From: Bacteroidales bacterium
GTDB taxonomy: Bacteria > Bacteroidota > Bacteroidia > Bacteroidales > P3
Length of the DNA stretch: 64,000 nt
Assembly: GCA_017934545.1 (NCBI GenBank)
Contig: JAGBJI010000004.1
Coordinates: forward strand, 1-64,000
Direction of reading: 5' to 3'
Shown here: positions 54,019 to 61,843 of the stretch, in pieces
How the letters are laid out: every line of letters starts with the position of its first letter
How positions within the stretch are numbered: position 1 is the first letter of the stretch
Program-made: the position numbers and the translations under genes
The notes under the pieces: generated by a model
Seen by the model: the letters and a program-made list of their open reading frames with translations, nothing else
What the model was told of the DNA's origin: nothing
The model's database searches: none

Positions 54019-57000
54019 ATGAAAAAAATAATTGTATGTTTTGCCTTGCTCACAGCGGCATTGGTAACATCGGCACAAAATGACAACACATGCGAAAAAC
54101 CTATGGGTTTGCAGGTAACGGAGATTTATCCTGACGGAGCGAAACTCCAATGGCACGAATCCGAAAGTTCAGGCTATTATTACGTATACTACAAAAAACA
54201 AAACGCATCGCAATACGACTCGGTCTTGGTGACTGACACCGTATTTGAAATGGAGCAAATGCTGGATTCTTCGTCCGTATACAGTATATACGTCCGCACT
54301 TTCTGCGACGAGGACGACTTTTCGGACAAAAGCAATGAAGTCACGGTCAACACGGATTGCAGCAATTTGAGTGTATTCCCTTACAAAGAAGACTTTGAAC
54401 AGTACGGAAGCAACGTTGACTTTCCGCCTTGTTGGATTATATCCAAAGGTGACGAGTGGGGACCGTATATTACGGGCAATATGGTCAGCGGAAGCTTTGT
54501 TTTGATGATGCCCGAAAGCGGCGACATGCAGGTTTTCGCTCTTCCGAGGGTGGATAGCGGCATTGATGTCACATCACTCAAAGTTTCTTTCAACTACAAA
54601 AGCAAATGGGTAGGCATGCCGTTGGCTGTAGGCGTAATGTCAGACCCATACGACGTAAACACATTTGTTCTTGTTGACACCGTATCGGCATGGGAAAGCC
54701 TTGTATACAAAAAATACACCGTAACATTTGATACATATGAGGATTCGGGCAAATACGTTGCCTTTTATTTAGGATATCCTTACGTAACGGGCGTATCGTA
54801 CCCGTCTTGCTTTATTGACGATGTGGAACTTGACTTGGCTGTAAGCGACAGTGCATGTTCATTGCCTCCGTCTTTTGTAACGGTAAGCGAAATAACGCAG
54901 GACAATGCCTTAGTCAATTGGAAAGAAAACACGCCTGCACAAAGTTGGTACGTATATTTCAAACCGAAAAACGCAACCGTATACGACTCCGTATTGGTTG
55001 AAGACAGCACAAAATATGATTTCCAATACCAATTGGACGAAAACACCGAATACTCTTTGTATGTGAGGGCTTATTGTTCGGAAGATTTGTCGGCATGTTC
55101 CGACACCGTAAGTTTCAAAACTCTTTGCTACGATATTGAAGAGCTGCCTTACAAAGAAAATTTCAACTCTTATGCCGTCAACACCTACCCTTCCTGTTGG
55201 TTCATCGCAAGTGAATATCACAGCTATTCGTACGGCGATTTTCCGTCCGTAGTTGCCGACATTCATGCAGCCAAAGACAAGTGTCTTTCCTTACGCAGTG
55301 ATTACCAAACGCCGTGCATTGCAGTTTTTACACGGCTTTCTGACGATATAGACATAACCTCGCTTACTCTTTGCTTTGATTATCTGTCTGTCAGCACATC
55401 ACAGTCCATGACGGTGGGAATCATGGATTCACCTTTTGACACCTCTTCGTTTTGGGCTGCCGACACGGTAAAAAGCATCAACGTAAACACATGGGAAAAC
55501 AAAAAAGTAAAATTCACCGATTACCAAGGACAGGGACGCTATATAGCTTTGTTTTTGGACAAAACCAATTCTTATACAGTCAATGCCGAAGTGCGTGCGG
55601 ACGATATAGTTTTGGATTCCGCAGAAGACGAAGAGCCTTGTGCCAAAGCACCGTCTTCGCTGTCCGTCAGCAATATAACATCCTCTTCAGCATGGGTTAC
55701 ATGGGACGAAGACGACGAAATCAATATTGACTCTTGGTATTTGTATTACAAAAAATCATCGTCCGTTGTTTATGACTCCGTTCAATGCGATTCAAACAAA
55801 TATTTCTTCAACCAAACGCTTTTGTCTTCCGAAAGTTACGATGTCTACGTGGTTGCCGTGTGCGACGAAGAAACGTTTTCCGACCCTTCAACGCTTTTGA
55901 CCTTTTCTACCAAGTGTCAAGGTATAGATTCACTGCCTTACAGTGAGAATTTCAACACATGGGAATACAATGAATTTTCACCGTGTTGGTTCCGCACAAC
56001 CGACACCGAGATTATAGGACCCGAAATGCCTTACCCTACAATACTTGTCAACGGCTACAACCAATCCAATTGGCTGGCTTTTATGACTTCGGGGCAGGAA
56101 AAAAACATTGCCGTCATGCCTGCTTTGTCGCAAACGTTGGGTGATATAACCAACATCAAAATAAAATTCAGATACAACGACTTTTATTCGGGCCAACTTA
56201 TCGTAGGCATAATGCAAGACCCTGAAGACGAAAGTACTTTCACTGCCGTTGACACCGTCACATCAACAGGTTCATGGGACGAAAAACAAGTTGAGTTCAG
56301 CTCATGTCTGTCTTCTGGACGTCATATTGCCTTTTATGCAGGTTGGCCTTACAACAACGGCAATGATGTGATGTTGGGCATTGACGAAATAGTGGTTGAC
56401 TATATCCAAACGCCTGCCCAACCGTGCCAAGACGTGCAAACCGTTATCAATGCCCAGATAACCGAGGGTGAAACCTATACGTTGAACGGTTTTAACGAAA
56501 GTGAAGAAGGTGTATACACATTGAATCTTCAGACTTACGACGGTTGCGACTCCACGGTTACACTTCACCTTACCGTTATTGCCCTGCCCGAACCGTGTGA
56601 AGACGTACAAACCGAACTGCATGCCCAGATAACCGAAGGCGAAACCTATGCGTTGAACGGTTTTAACGAAAGCAAGGAGGGTGTATATACTTTGAATCTT
56701 CAGACTTACGACGGTTGCGACTCTACGGTTACGCTTTATTTGACCGTAATGTCAAACTCATTGACCGATGCTCAAACATCAAGCAATGAAATAAGCCTTT
56801 ACCCTAACCCCGTAACCGATGTATTGCAACTGCATGCCGACGCCAAAACGCAGATTAAGAAAATAACCGTAATCAACTGCGAAGGCAAAACTATGGACAT
56901 TGCCCTTGACAAAACCGATGCCCGCAGAGTTCAAATCAATGCTTCACACTTGGCAAAAGGACAATATTATATAATCATTGAAACCGAAAAACAAACAATA

Positions 57001-57024
57001 ACCAAACCGTTTATCAAACAATAA
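54019..57024 (+). CDS. Large surface protein with FN3/jelly-roll repeats and T9SS type A sorting domain
   Basis: A 1001-residue protein. A signal peptide (about 1-19) is followed by three repeats of an FN3-like domain (starting about 27, 284 and 546, each with WYVYFKPKNA- or YYVYYKKQNA-like strands and a C-terminal Cys) plus a cleaved-adhesin-like jelly roll (LPYKEDFEQYG, LPYKENFNSYA, LPYSENFNTWE openings; FPPCW, YPSCW, FSPCW). Then come two near-identical 57-residue repeats (about 802-910) and the C-terminal sorting domain (about 925-1001: LYPNPVTDVLQLH, KGQYYIIIETEKQ). Such proteins are usually adhesins or proteases of the surface; no protease motif is visible. Monocistronic. Confidence 0.85.
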   Translation: MKKIIVCFALLTAALVTSAQNDNTCEKPMGLQVTEIYPDGAKLQWHESESSGYYYVYYKKQNASQYDSVLVTDTVFEMEQMLDSSSVYSIYVRTFCDEDDFSDKSNEVTVNTDCSNLSVFPYKEDFEQYGSNVDFPPCWIISKGDEWGPYITGNMVSGSFVLMMPESGDMQVFALPRVDSGIDVTSLKVSFNYKSKWVGMPLAVGVMSDPYDVNTFVLVDTVSAWESLVYKKYTVTFDTYEDSGKYVAFYLGYPYVTGVSYPSCFIDDVELDLAVSDSACSLPPSFVTVSEITQDNALVNWKENTPAQSWYVYFKPKNATVYDSVLVEDSTKYDFQYQLDENTEYSLYVRAYCSEDLSACSDTVSFKTLCYDIEELPYKENFNSYAVNTYPSCWFIASEYHSYSYGDFPSVVADIHAAKDKCLSLRSDYQTPCIAVFTRLSDDIDITSLTLCFDYLSVSTSQSMTVGIMDSPFDTSSFWAADTVKSINVNTWENKKVKFTDYQGQGRYIALFLDKTNSYTVNAEVRADDIVLDSAEDEEPCAKAPSSLSVSNITSSSAWVTWDEDDEINIDSWYLYYKKSSSVVYDSVQCDSNKYFFNQTLLSSESYDVYVVAVCDEETFSDPSTLLTFSTKCQGIDSLPYSENFNTWEYNEFSPCWFRTTDTEIIGPEMPYPTILVNGYNQSNWLAFMTSGQEKNIAVMPALSQTLGDITNIKIKFRYNDFYSGQLIVGIMQDPEDESTFTAVDTVTSTGSWDEKQVEFSSCLSSGRHIAFYAGWPYNNGNDVMLGIDEIVVDYIQTPAQPCQDVQTVINAQITEGETYTLNGFNESEEGVYTLNLQTYDGCDSTVTLHLTVIALPEPCEDVQTELHAQITEGETYALNGFNESKEGVYTLNLQTYDGCDSTVTLYLTVMSNSLTDAQTSSNEISLYPNPVTDVLQLHADAKTQIKKITVINCEGKTMDIALDKTDARRVQINASHLAKGQYYIIIETEKQTITKPFIKQ
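56422..56763 (+). repeat. Tandem 171-bp (57-residue) coding repeat
   Basis: Two near-identical segments start at 56422 and 56593 (exactly 171 bp apart), each with PC-DVQT, AQITEGETY-LNGFNES, and GVYTLNLQTYDGCDSTVTL. High nucleotide identity indicates a recent duplication. A related segment is found in the type B T9SS protein at 12809-14980. Confidence 0.85.
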
Positions 57025-57043
57025 AAACCTGAAAAACGGATTG

Positions 57044-57080
57044 AAACGGCGTTTAAGCAATGCTTAACGCCGTTTTGTTT
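57044..57080 (+). terminator. Terminator of the large T9SS gene
   Basis: AAACGGCGTTTAAGCA and TGCTTAACGCCGTTT pair with one bulge; a T-rich tail follows. The array G starts immediately after. Confidence 0.8.
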
Positions 57081-57188
57081 TTGCCGTTTCAGAAAAGAGT
57101 TTCAAAAAAAGTGGTTTTTTGACTTAAAAAACCACTTTTTTTGGGTGAAAAAACCTGCTTTTTTCCGTTCTCTTTTCTGAATCGGCAA
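57081..57188. repeat. 22-nt phased array G (CCACTT/CCTGC core)
   Basis: Inverted repeats TTGCCGTTTCAGAAAAGAG (57081-57099) and CTCTTTTCTGAATCGGCAA (57170-57188), 18 of 19 matching, enclose AAAAGTGGTTTT, AAAACCACTTTT and AAAACCTGCTTTT units centred near 57112, 57133 and 57156. CAG/CTG centres at 57091 and 57178 keep the 21-22-nt register. It lies in the 354-bp gap before ppdK, which otherwise holds a terminator and the ppdK -7 element. Confidence 0.85.
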
Positions 57189-57315
57189 AATCGTTACAGC
57201 GTACGGCAAAAATAAAACCTGAAAACAATTTTTTTGCAACAGGGTTTCAACACCGTTTTTTGTACAAAAACACAACTTTATCCGATTTTTATACTGTTTT
57301 TTCCGCAAAAATCCG

Positions 57316-57323
57316 TAACTTTG
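57316..57323 (+). promoter_or_regulatory. Promoter -7 element of ppdK
   Basis: TAACTTTG fits TAnnTTTG, 56 nt upstream of ATG 57379. Confidence 0.55.
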
Positions 57324-57378
57324 CACTCTTGTTTTATGCAAGGATATATTTAATAATTTTTTATTTACATTTTTAATT

Positions 57379-60090
57379 ATGGCTAAAAAATATGTTTATA
57401 CCTTCGGAAACAGAGAAGCCGAAGGTGATGCATCAATGAAAAATCTCTTAGGCGGAAAAGGTGCTAATCTTGCACAGATGTGTCTTTTGAAATTGCCGGT
57501 TCCTGCCGGATTGACAATCACTACGGAATGTTGTACTGACTACTACCAAAACAATTGCTCACTTCCGAACGGACTTATGGAGGACGTTTGGGCTAAAATG
57601 ACTGAAATAGGAAACATAATGGGTGCAGTATACGGCGACGAAAACAATCCGTTGTTAGTTTCCTGCCGCAGCGGTGCAAGAATTTCAATGCCGGGAATGA
57701 TGGATACGGTTTTGAACATAGGTTTAAGCTCAAAAACCATACCCGGATTAATCAAACAAACCGATAACGAAAGATTTGTATACGATTCATACCGACGTTT
57801 GATTATGATGTATGCCGACGTGGTTATGGAAAAAGCCGAAGGCAAACAACCTGCAGACGGTGTGGGAATAAGAAAATTGCTTGACAATTACCTTGACAAT
57901 TACAAAAAAGAACACAACTATAAATCCGATACCGACCTTACGGCCGAAGATTTGAAATTTTTGGCACAGGAATTCAAACAAATCATAAAAGACAAACTTC
58001 AAACCGAATTCCCTGACGACGCAAAACTTCAATTGGAAGGCGGAATCAAAGCCGTGTTCAAATCATGGATGGGTGAAAAAGCCGTATCATACAGAAGAAT
58101 AGAAAAAATACCCGAAGATTGGGGAACAGCCGTTAACGTTCAGGCGATGGTATTCGGAAATATGGGCGAAGATAGTGCAACGGGTGTTGCTTTTACGCGT
58201 GACCCGGCTACGGGAGATAACAAATTTTACGGTGAATGGTTGATAAACGCACAGGGAGAAGACGTTGTAGCTGGTATACGTACGCCTAATCCTTTGAACG
58301 ACGCTACAAAGAACGCTCACAACAAACATTTGCCGTCCTTGCAGGAGAGCATGCCTGAGGTATACAAAGAATTGTATCAGGTAAGAAACAATTTGGAAGC
58401 CTATTACCACGACATGCTTGACATTGAGTTCACCATTCAGCACAAAAAACTTTACATGCTTCAGTGCCGTGTGGGAAAAAGAACGGGTACTGCCGCAGTT
58501 AAGATGGCCGTTGACATGCTTAACGAAGGTCTTATTGACGAAAAAACCGCTATATGCCGCGTTAACACCAACCAACTTGACGAATTGTTGCACCCTGTTC
58601 TTGACGCAAAAGACGAGGAAATGAAAACCGTTATCGGCAACGGTCTGCCTGCAGGTCCTGGAGGAGTATGCGGAAAGATTGCAATGACTTCCCGTGAAGC
58701 TATGCGGTTGAATGAACTCGGCGAAACCGCCATTTTGGTACGTGAAGAAACCAACCCTGAAGACGTAGAGGGAATGCGTGCCGCCGGAGGTATACTTACC
58801 GCACGCGGAGGTATGACTTCGCACGCCGCTCTTGTGGCAAGAGGATGGGGCAAATGCTGCATTGTCGGCAGCGAAGACTTGTCTATCATCTCCGACAAGG
58901 TGGTTAAAATAGGCGAAAAGATACTTAAAGAAGGCGATACCATCTCTTTGAACGGTTCAAAAGGCCATGTATACGAAGGAAGCATACGTATGGTGTCCCC
59001 TACCGACTCTCCTTTGTTCAGGGAATTCATGGCTCTTGTTGACAAAGTCAGCACTATAGGCGTGGAAACTAACGCCGACAACCCTACGGACACAAAACAA
59101 GCGTTGGATTTCGGAGCCCAGGGCATCGGATTGTTCAGAATAGAGCATATGTTCTACGGTAAAGACAGCGAAATACCTCTTGCAATAATGAGAAAGATAA
59201 TCCTGTCCGACACGACCGAATCCCGCAAGTTGTATCTTAACGCTTTGCTTCCGTACATGAAAGATTCAGTCAAATCAACGTTGAAAATCATGGACGGCAA
59301 ACCTGTTACGATACGTTTGATGGACCCTCCTTTGCACGAGTTTGCCCCTAAAGACGAACACCAACAAAAGATAATAGCGAGGGATTTGGGTATTACACTG
59401 AAAGAATTGCAGGACAGAATAATATGTTTGCAGGAAGTCAATCCTATGATGGGTATACGCGGTGTGCGTTTAGGCATATTGTACCCTGAAATAAGCCGTC
59501 TGCAGTTCAAAGCTCTGTTTGAAGCCGAAGCCGAAGTAAGAAAAGAAGGATTCAATCCGCATTTGGAGATAATGATACCTCTTACCATCTCCGTTGAAGA
59601 GTTGAAACACCAAAAAGCATTGTGCGACGAGATACATGCAGAGGTTGAAAAAGCCATGAATGCCAAGATTGAATACAAGTTCGGCACCATGATAGAGGTT
59701 CCGCGTGCCACTATGGCAGCGGGAGAGATAGCCAAGATGACGGATTTCTTCTCTTTCGGAACCAACGATTTGACCCAGATGACGTTCGGCTTCTCAAGGG
59801 ACGACGTAAATCTTATCTTAAACACTTATACCGAACAAAAAATTCTTCCTAACGACCCGTTCCAAACCATAGACAAAGAAGGTGTGGGACTGTTAGTAAA
59901 ACATGCTATCAAGCACGGAAGAAAAACCAACCCTAACTTGCGTATCGGTGTTTGCGGAGAACACGGCGGCGACGGCGAAAGCGTGAAATTTTTCTACAAC
60001 AGCGGCGTTGACTACGTATCATGTTCACCGTTCAGAGTACCTTTGGCTAAACTTGCCGCAGCACAAGCTGCAATTGAGGCACGCAGATAA
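57379..60090 (+). CDS. ppdK: Pyruvate, phosphate dikinase
   Basis: A 903-residue enzyme interconverting pyruvate + ATP + Pi and PEP + AMP + PPi, central to PPi-linked glycolysis in anaerobes. The N-terminal ATP-grasp domain (about 1-340: LLGGKGANLAQM, SCRSGARISMPGMMDTVLN), the phospho-His swivelling domain (catalytic His in ARGGMTSHAALVARGWGK), and the C-terminal PEP/pyruvate TIM barrel (QGIGLFRIEHMF, SFGTNDLTQMTFG, GVCGEHGGD with the catalytic Cys) are complete. Length is typical. Monocistronic with a strong terminator. Confidence 0.97.
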   Translation: MAKKYVYTFGNREAEGDASMKNLLGGKGANLAQMCLLKLPVPAGLTITTECCTDYYQNNCSLPNGLMEDVWAKMTEIGNIMGAVYGDENNPLLVSCRSGARISMPGMMDTVLNIGLSSKTIPGLIKQTDNERFVYDSYRRLIMMYADVVMEKAEGKQPADGVGIRKLLDNYLDNYKKEHNYKSDTDLTAEDLKFLAQEFKQIIKDKLQTEFPDDAKLQLEGGIKAVFKSWMGEKAVSYRRIEKIPEDWGTAVNVQAMVFGNMGEDSATGVAFTRDPATGDNKFYGEWLINAQGEDVVAGIRTPNPLNDATKNAHNKHLPSLQESMPEVYKELYQVRNNLEAYYHDMLDIEFTIQHKKLYMLQCRVGKRTGTAAVKMAVDMLNEGLIDEKTAICRVNTNQLDELLHPVLDAKDEEMKTVIGNGLPAGPGGVCGKIAMTSREAMRLNELGETAILVREETNPEDVEGMRAAGGILTARGGMTSHAALVARGWGKCCIVGSEDLSIISDKVVKIGEKILKEGDTISLNGSKGHVYEGSIRMVSPTDSPLFREFMALVDKVSTIGVETNADNPTDTKQALDFGAQGIGLFRIEHMFYGKDSEIPLAIMRKIILSDTTESRKLYLNALLPYMKDSVKSTLKIMDGKPVTIRLMDPPLHEFAPKDEHQQKIIARDLGITLKELQDRIICLQEVNPMMGIRGVRLGILYPEISRLQFKALFEAEAEVRKEGFNPHLEIMIPLTISVEELKHQKALCDEIHAEVEKAMNAKIEYKFGTMIEVPRATMAAGEIAKMTDFFSFGTNDLTQMTFGFSRDDVNLILNTYTEQKILPNDPFQTIDKEGVGLLVKHAIKHGRKTNPNLRIGVCGEHGGDGESVKFFYNSGVDYVSCSPFRVPLAKLAAAQAAIEARR

Positions 60091-60113
60091 TATTTTAAAT
60101 CAAAACAAACGAG

Positions 60114-60155
60114 AACGAGCGGAAAACTCTAAAAGTTTTCCGCTCGTTTTATTTT
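60114..60155 (+). terminator. ppdK terminator
   Basis: A perfect 15-bp stem AACGAGCGGAAAACT / AGTTTTCCGCTCGTT with a 5-nt loop is followed by a T-rich tail, 24 nt past ppdK. Confidence 0.9.
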
Positions 60156-60167
60156 TATCAGTTATAC

Positions 60168-60200
60168 AAAAAAAAGAACCTCTTTACAAAAAAGAGGTTC
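60168..60200 (-). terminator. Terminator of the small anchored protein gene
   Basis: GAACCTCTTT and AAAGAGGTTC (60176-60185, 60191-60200) form a stem; on the - strand it is followed by eight T. It lies head to tail with the ppdK terminator. Confidence 0.85.
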
Positions 60201-60237
60201 CCGCTATGAAATTCACGTTTTATAAATTTATTATCAA

Positions 60238-60483
60238 CTAATCTTCCTGCTCTTTGTTTTTCTTCAACTTGTATCCCAATGCAGCTCCGCCCAATCCTAA
60301 CATCAACAAAGTAGCCGTTCCCACAGGGCCTTTTTCTACTCTGTGTATGGACTGCTGTGCCTGACTGCTCGGTTTTTTTGACGGTTTAGGAGGTGTCTGT
60401 GCGTTTACACAAACAGAACCAGCCATCAGTATACTTATTGCCAAAATTTTTACAATCGTCTTTTTCATTGCCTTAATCATCAT
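60238..60483 (-). CDS. Small exported protein with C-terminal membrane anchor
   Basis: An 81-residue protein. A signal peptide (about 6-29, ending VCVNA) is followed by a Pro/Ser/Lys/Gln-rich segment (30-52), a hydrophobic Gly-rich helix (about 53-71, GPVGTATLLMLGLGGAALGY) and a basic end (KLKKNKEQED). This layout - signal peptide, short spacer, Gly-rich helix, basic tail - resembles PEP-CTERM-like sorting tags, but I cannot assign it to a named one. Start could be the second Met (MKKTIVK). Preceded by a -7 element at 60536-60543. Confidence 0.6.
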   Translation of the reverse strand: MMIKAMKKTIVKILAISILMAGSVCVNAQTPPKPSKKPSSQAQQSIHRVEKGPVGTATLLMLGLGGAALGYKLKKNKEQED

Positions 60484-60535
60484 TTTATATTTTTATACAT
60501 TTCTGTCTACTCTCCGTTGTCGGATTTTCAGTTTG

Positions 60536-60543
60536 CAAAATTA
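60536..60543 (-). promoter_or_regulatory. Promoter -7 element of the small anchored protein
   Basis: TAATTTTG on the - strand, 53 nt upstream of the start at 60483. Confidence 0.5.
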
Positions 60544-60614
60544 CAACTTTTTTTTATACTGTCAACCTTTTTTGTTTCTTTTTTCTTAAAAAAATTTATT
60601 TAAGTAAGAAAACG

Positions 60615-60752
60615 TTTTTGCCGAACGCCGCTTTAACTATGAAAAAACCACTTTTTTTTGACCGAAAAAACCTGCTTTTTTGAGTTAAAAAACCACTTTT
60701 TTATTTTGAAAAAAAGTGGTTTTTATGTCAGTGAATTCTGAATCGGCAAAAA
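60615..60752. repeat. 22-nt phased array H (CCACTT/CCTGC core)
   Basis: Inverted TTTTTGCCGA (60615-60624) / TCGGCAAAAA (60743-60752) encloses AAAACCACTTTT, AAAACCTGCTTTT, AAAACCACTTTT and the inverted AAAAGTGGTTTT, with cores starting near 60647, 60670, 60692 and 60716 (22-24 nt spacing). A right bracket TTCTGAATCGGCAA is identical to that of array G. The left CAG bracket is degenerate. It lies between two co-directional - strand genes. Confidence 0.8.
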
Positions 60753-60762
60753 TGTTTTCTGA

Positions 60763-61839
60763 TTATCTTATTCTTATTCTCGGGTCTAAAATACCGTAAA
60801 GTATATCCGTCACCACGTTGATAACAACCAACAACACACAGACCACAAGCAACGACCCCATAACCACGGGAAAATCGTATTTTTCCAAACTGTCAACAAT
60901 CACGGAGCCTACCCCTTTCCAATCAAAGATATATTCCACAAAGACAGCACCCGCTATCAACGATGCCAACCAACCGCTCACCGCCGTTATCACGGGATTG
61001 AGTGCATTTTTTAAGGCATGACGCCATATTATCTGTGCGGTTGTCAGTCCTTTAGCCCTTGCCGTACGGATGTAATCCTGCGAATAAATCTCGGTCAGAG
61101 TGCTTTTGGTCAACTCGGTTATTACCGCCAACGGACGTATTCCCAATGTCAAGGCAGGCAAAATAAGATTTTTCAACTGCAAGTATTCACCCTGCCCCAT
61201 GTCGTCAACGGCGTACAACGACCCGAACATATTCAGTCCCGTGTATTTGCTCAAAACAAAAGCAAAAAGCCACGCTATGATTATCGCAGAAAAAAAAGAA
61301 GGAAGCGACATTCCTATAGACGTAACCACCTGTATAAGTCTGTCAACCCAAGTGTTAGCATACAACGACGATATGCTGCCGAGCAACACTCCCAAAACAA
61401 AAGCAAAGAGCATGGCGGCAAGAGCCAAGATAATGGTATTGGGAAACGATTCTTTCAAAATATCGGAAACATTCCTGCGGCTTTGGTACGAACGCCGCAG
61501 ATAAGGTTTTTTCAGAATTATGCGGTCGTTTCCCGCCTTGACAAGCACGGTAAACGAGGTGTATTTCTCTGTATCAAGAAAAAAATTGCCCGAAGTGTCA
61601 ACGGAATGGAACGATACAGGCAACAAATCATTGACATAATTCAAATATTGTATATGCAAAGGTTTGTCCAAACCCAAATCCTTGTGTATAACCCGCACGC
61701 TTTCTTCGTCAGCTCTTTGACCTAACATCATTCTTGCGGGGTCGCCGGGCAGAATATTGAAAAGAAAAAAGACCAAAGTAACAACGCCCGCTATTACACG
61801 CAGACCATAACCCGTCTTTTTTAATATATATGTCAGCAT
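60763..61839 (-). CDS. ABC transporter permease, DppB/OppB type
   Basis: A 358-residue inner-membrane permease of the oligopeptide/nickel transporter class: the N-terminal signature KKTGYGLRVIAGVVTLVFFL, FNILPGDPARMMLGQRAD, and the EAA loop around TEIYSQDYIRTARAKGLTTA with a following ALKNALNPVI. There is a larger-than-usual periplasmic insert (about 75-130) after the first helix. No partner permease, binding protein or ATPase is encoded nearby. The start ATG 61839 is 5 bp after the stop of the BT_3928-like gene; the longer frame starts inside that gene. Confidence 0.88.
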   Translation of the reverse strand: MLTYILKKTGYGLRVIAGVVTLVFFLFNILPGDPARMMLGQRADEESVRVIHKDLGLDKPLHIQYLNYVNDLLPVSFHSVDTSGNFFLDTEKYTSFTVLVKAGNDRIILKKPYLRRSYQSRRNVSDILKESFPNTIILALAAMLFAFVLGVLLGSISSLYANTWVDRLIQVVTSIGMSLPSFFSAIIIAWLFAFVLSKYTGLNMFGSLYAVDDMGQGEYLQLKNLILPALTLGIRPLAVITELTKSTLTEIYSQDYIRTARAKGLTTAQIIWRHALKNALNPVITAVSGWLASLIAGAVFVEYIFDWKGVGSVIVDSLEKYDFPVVMGSLLVVCVLLVVINVVTDILYGILDPRIRIR

Positions 61840-61843
61840 ATGG

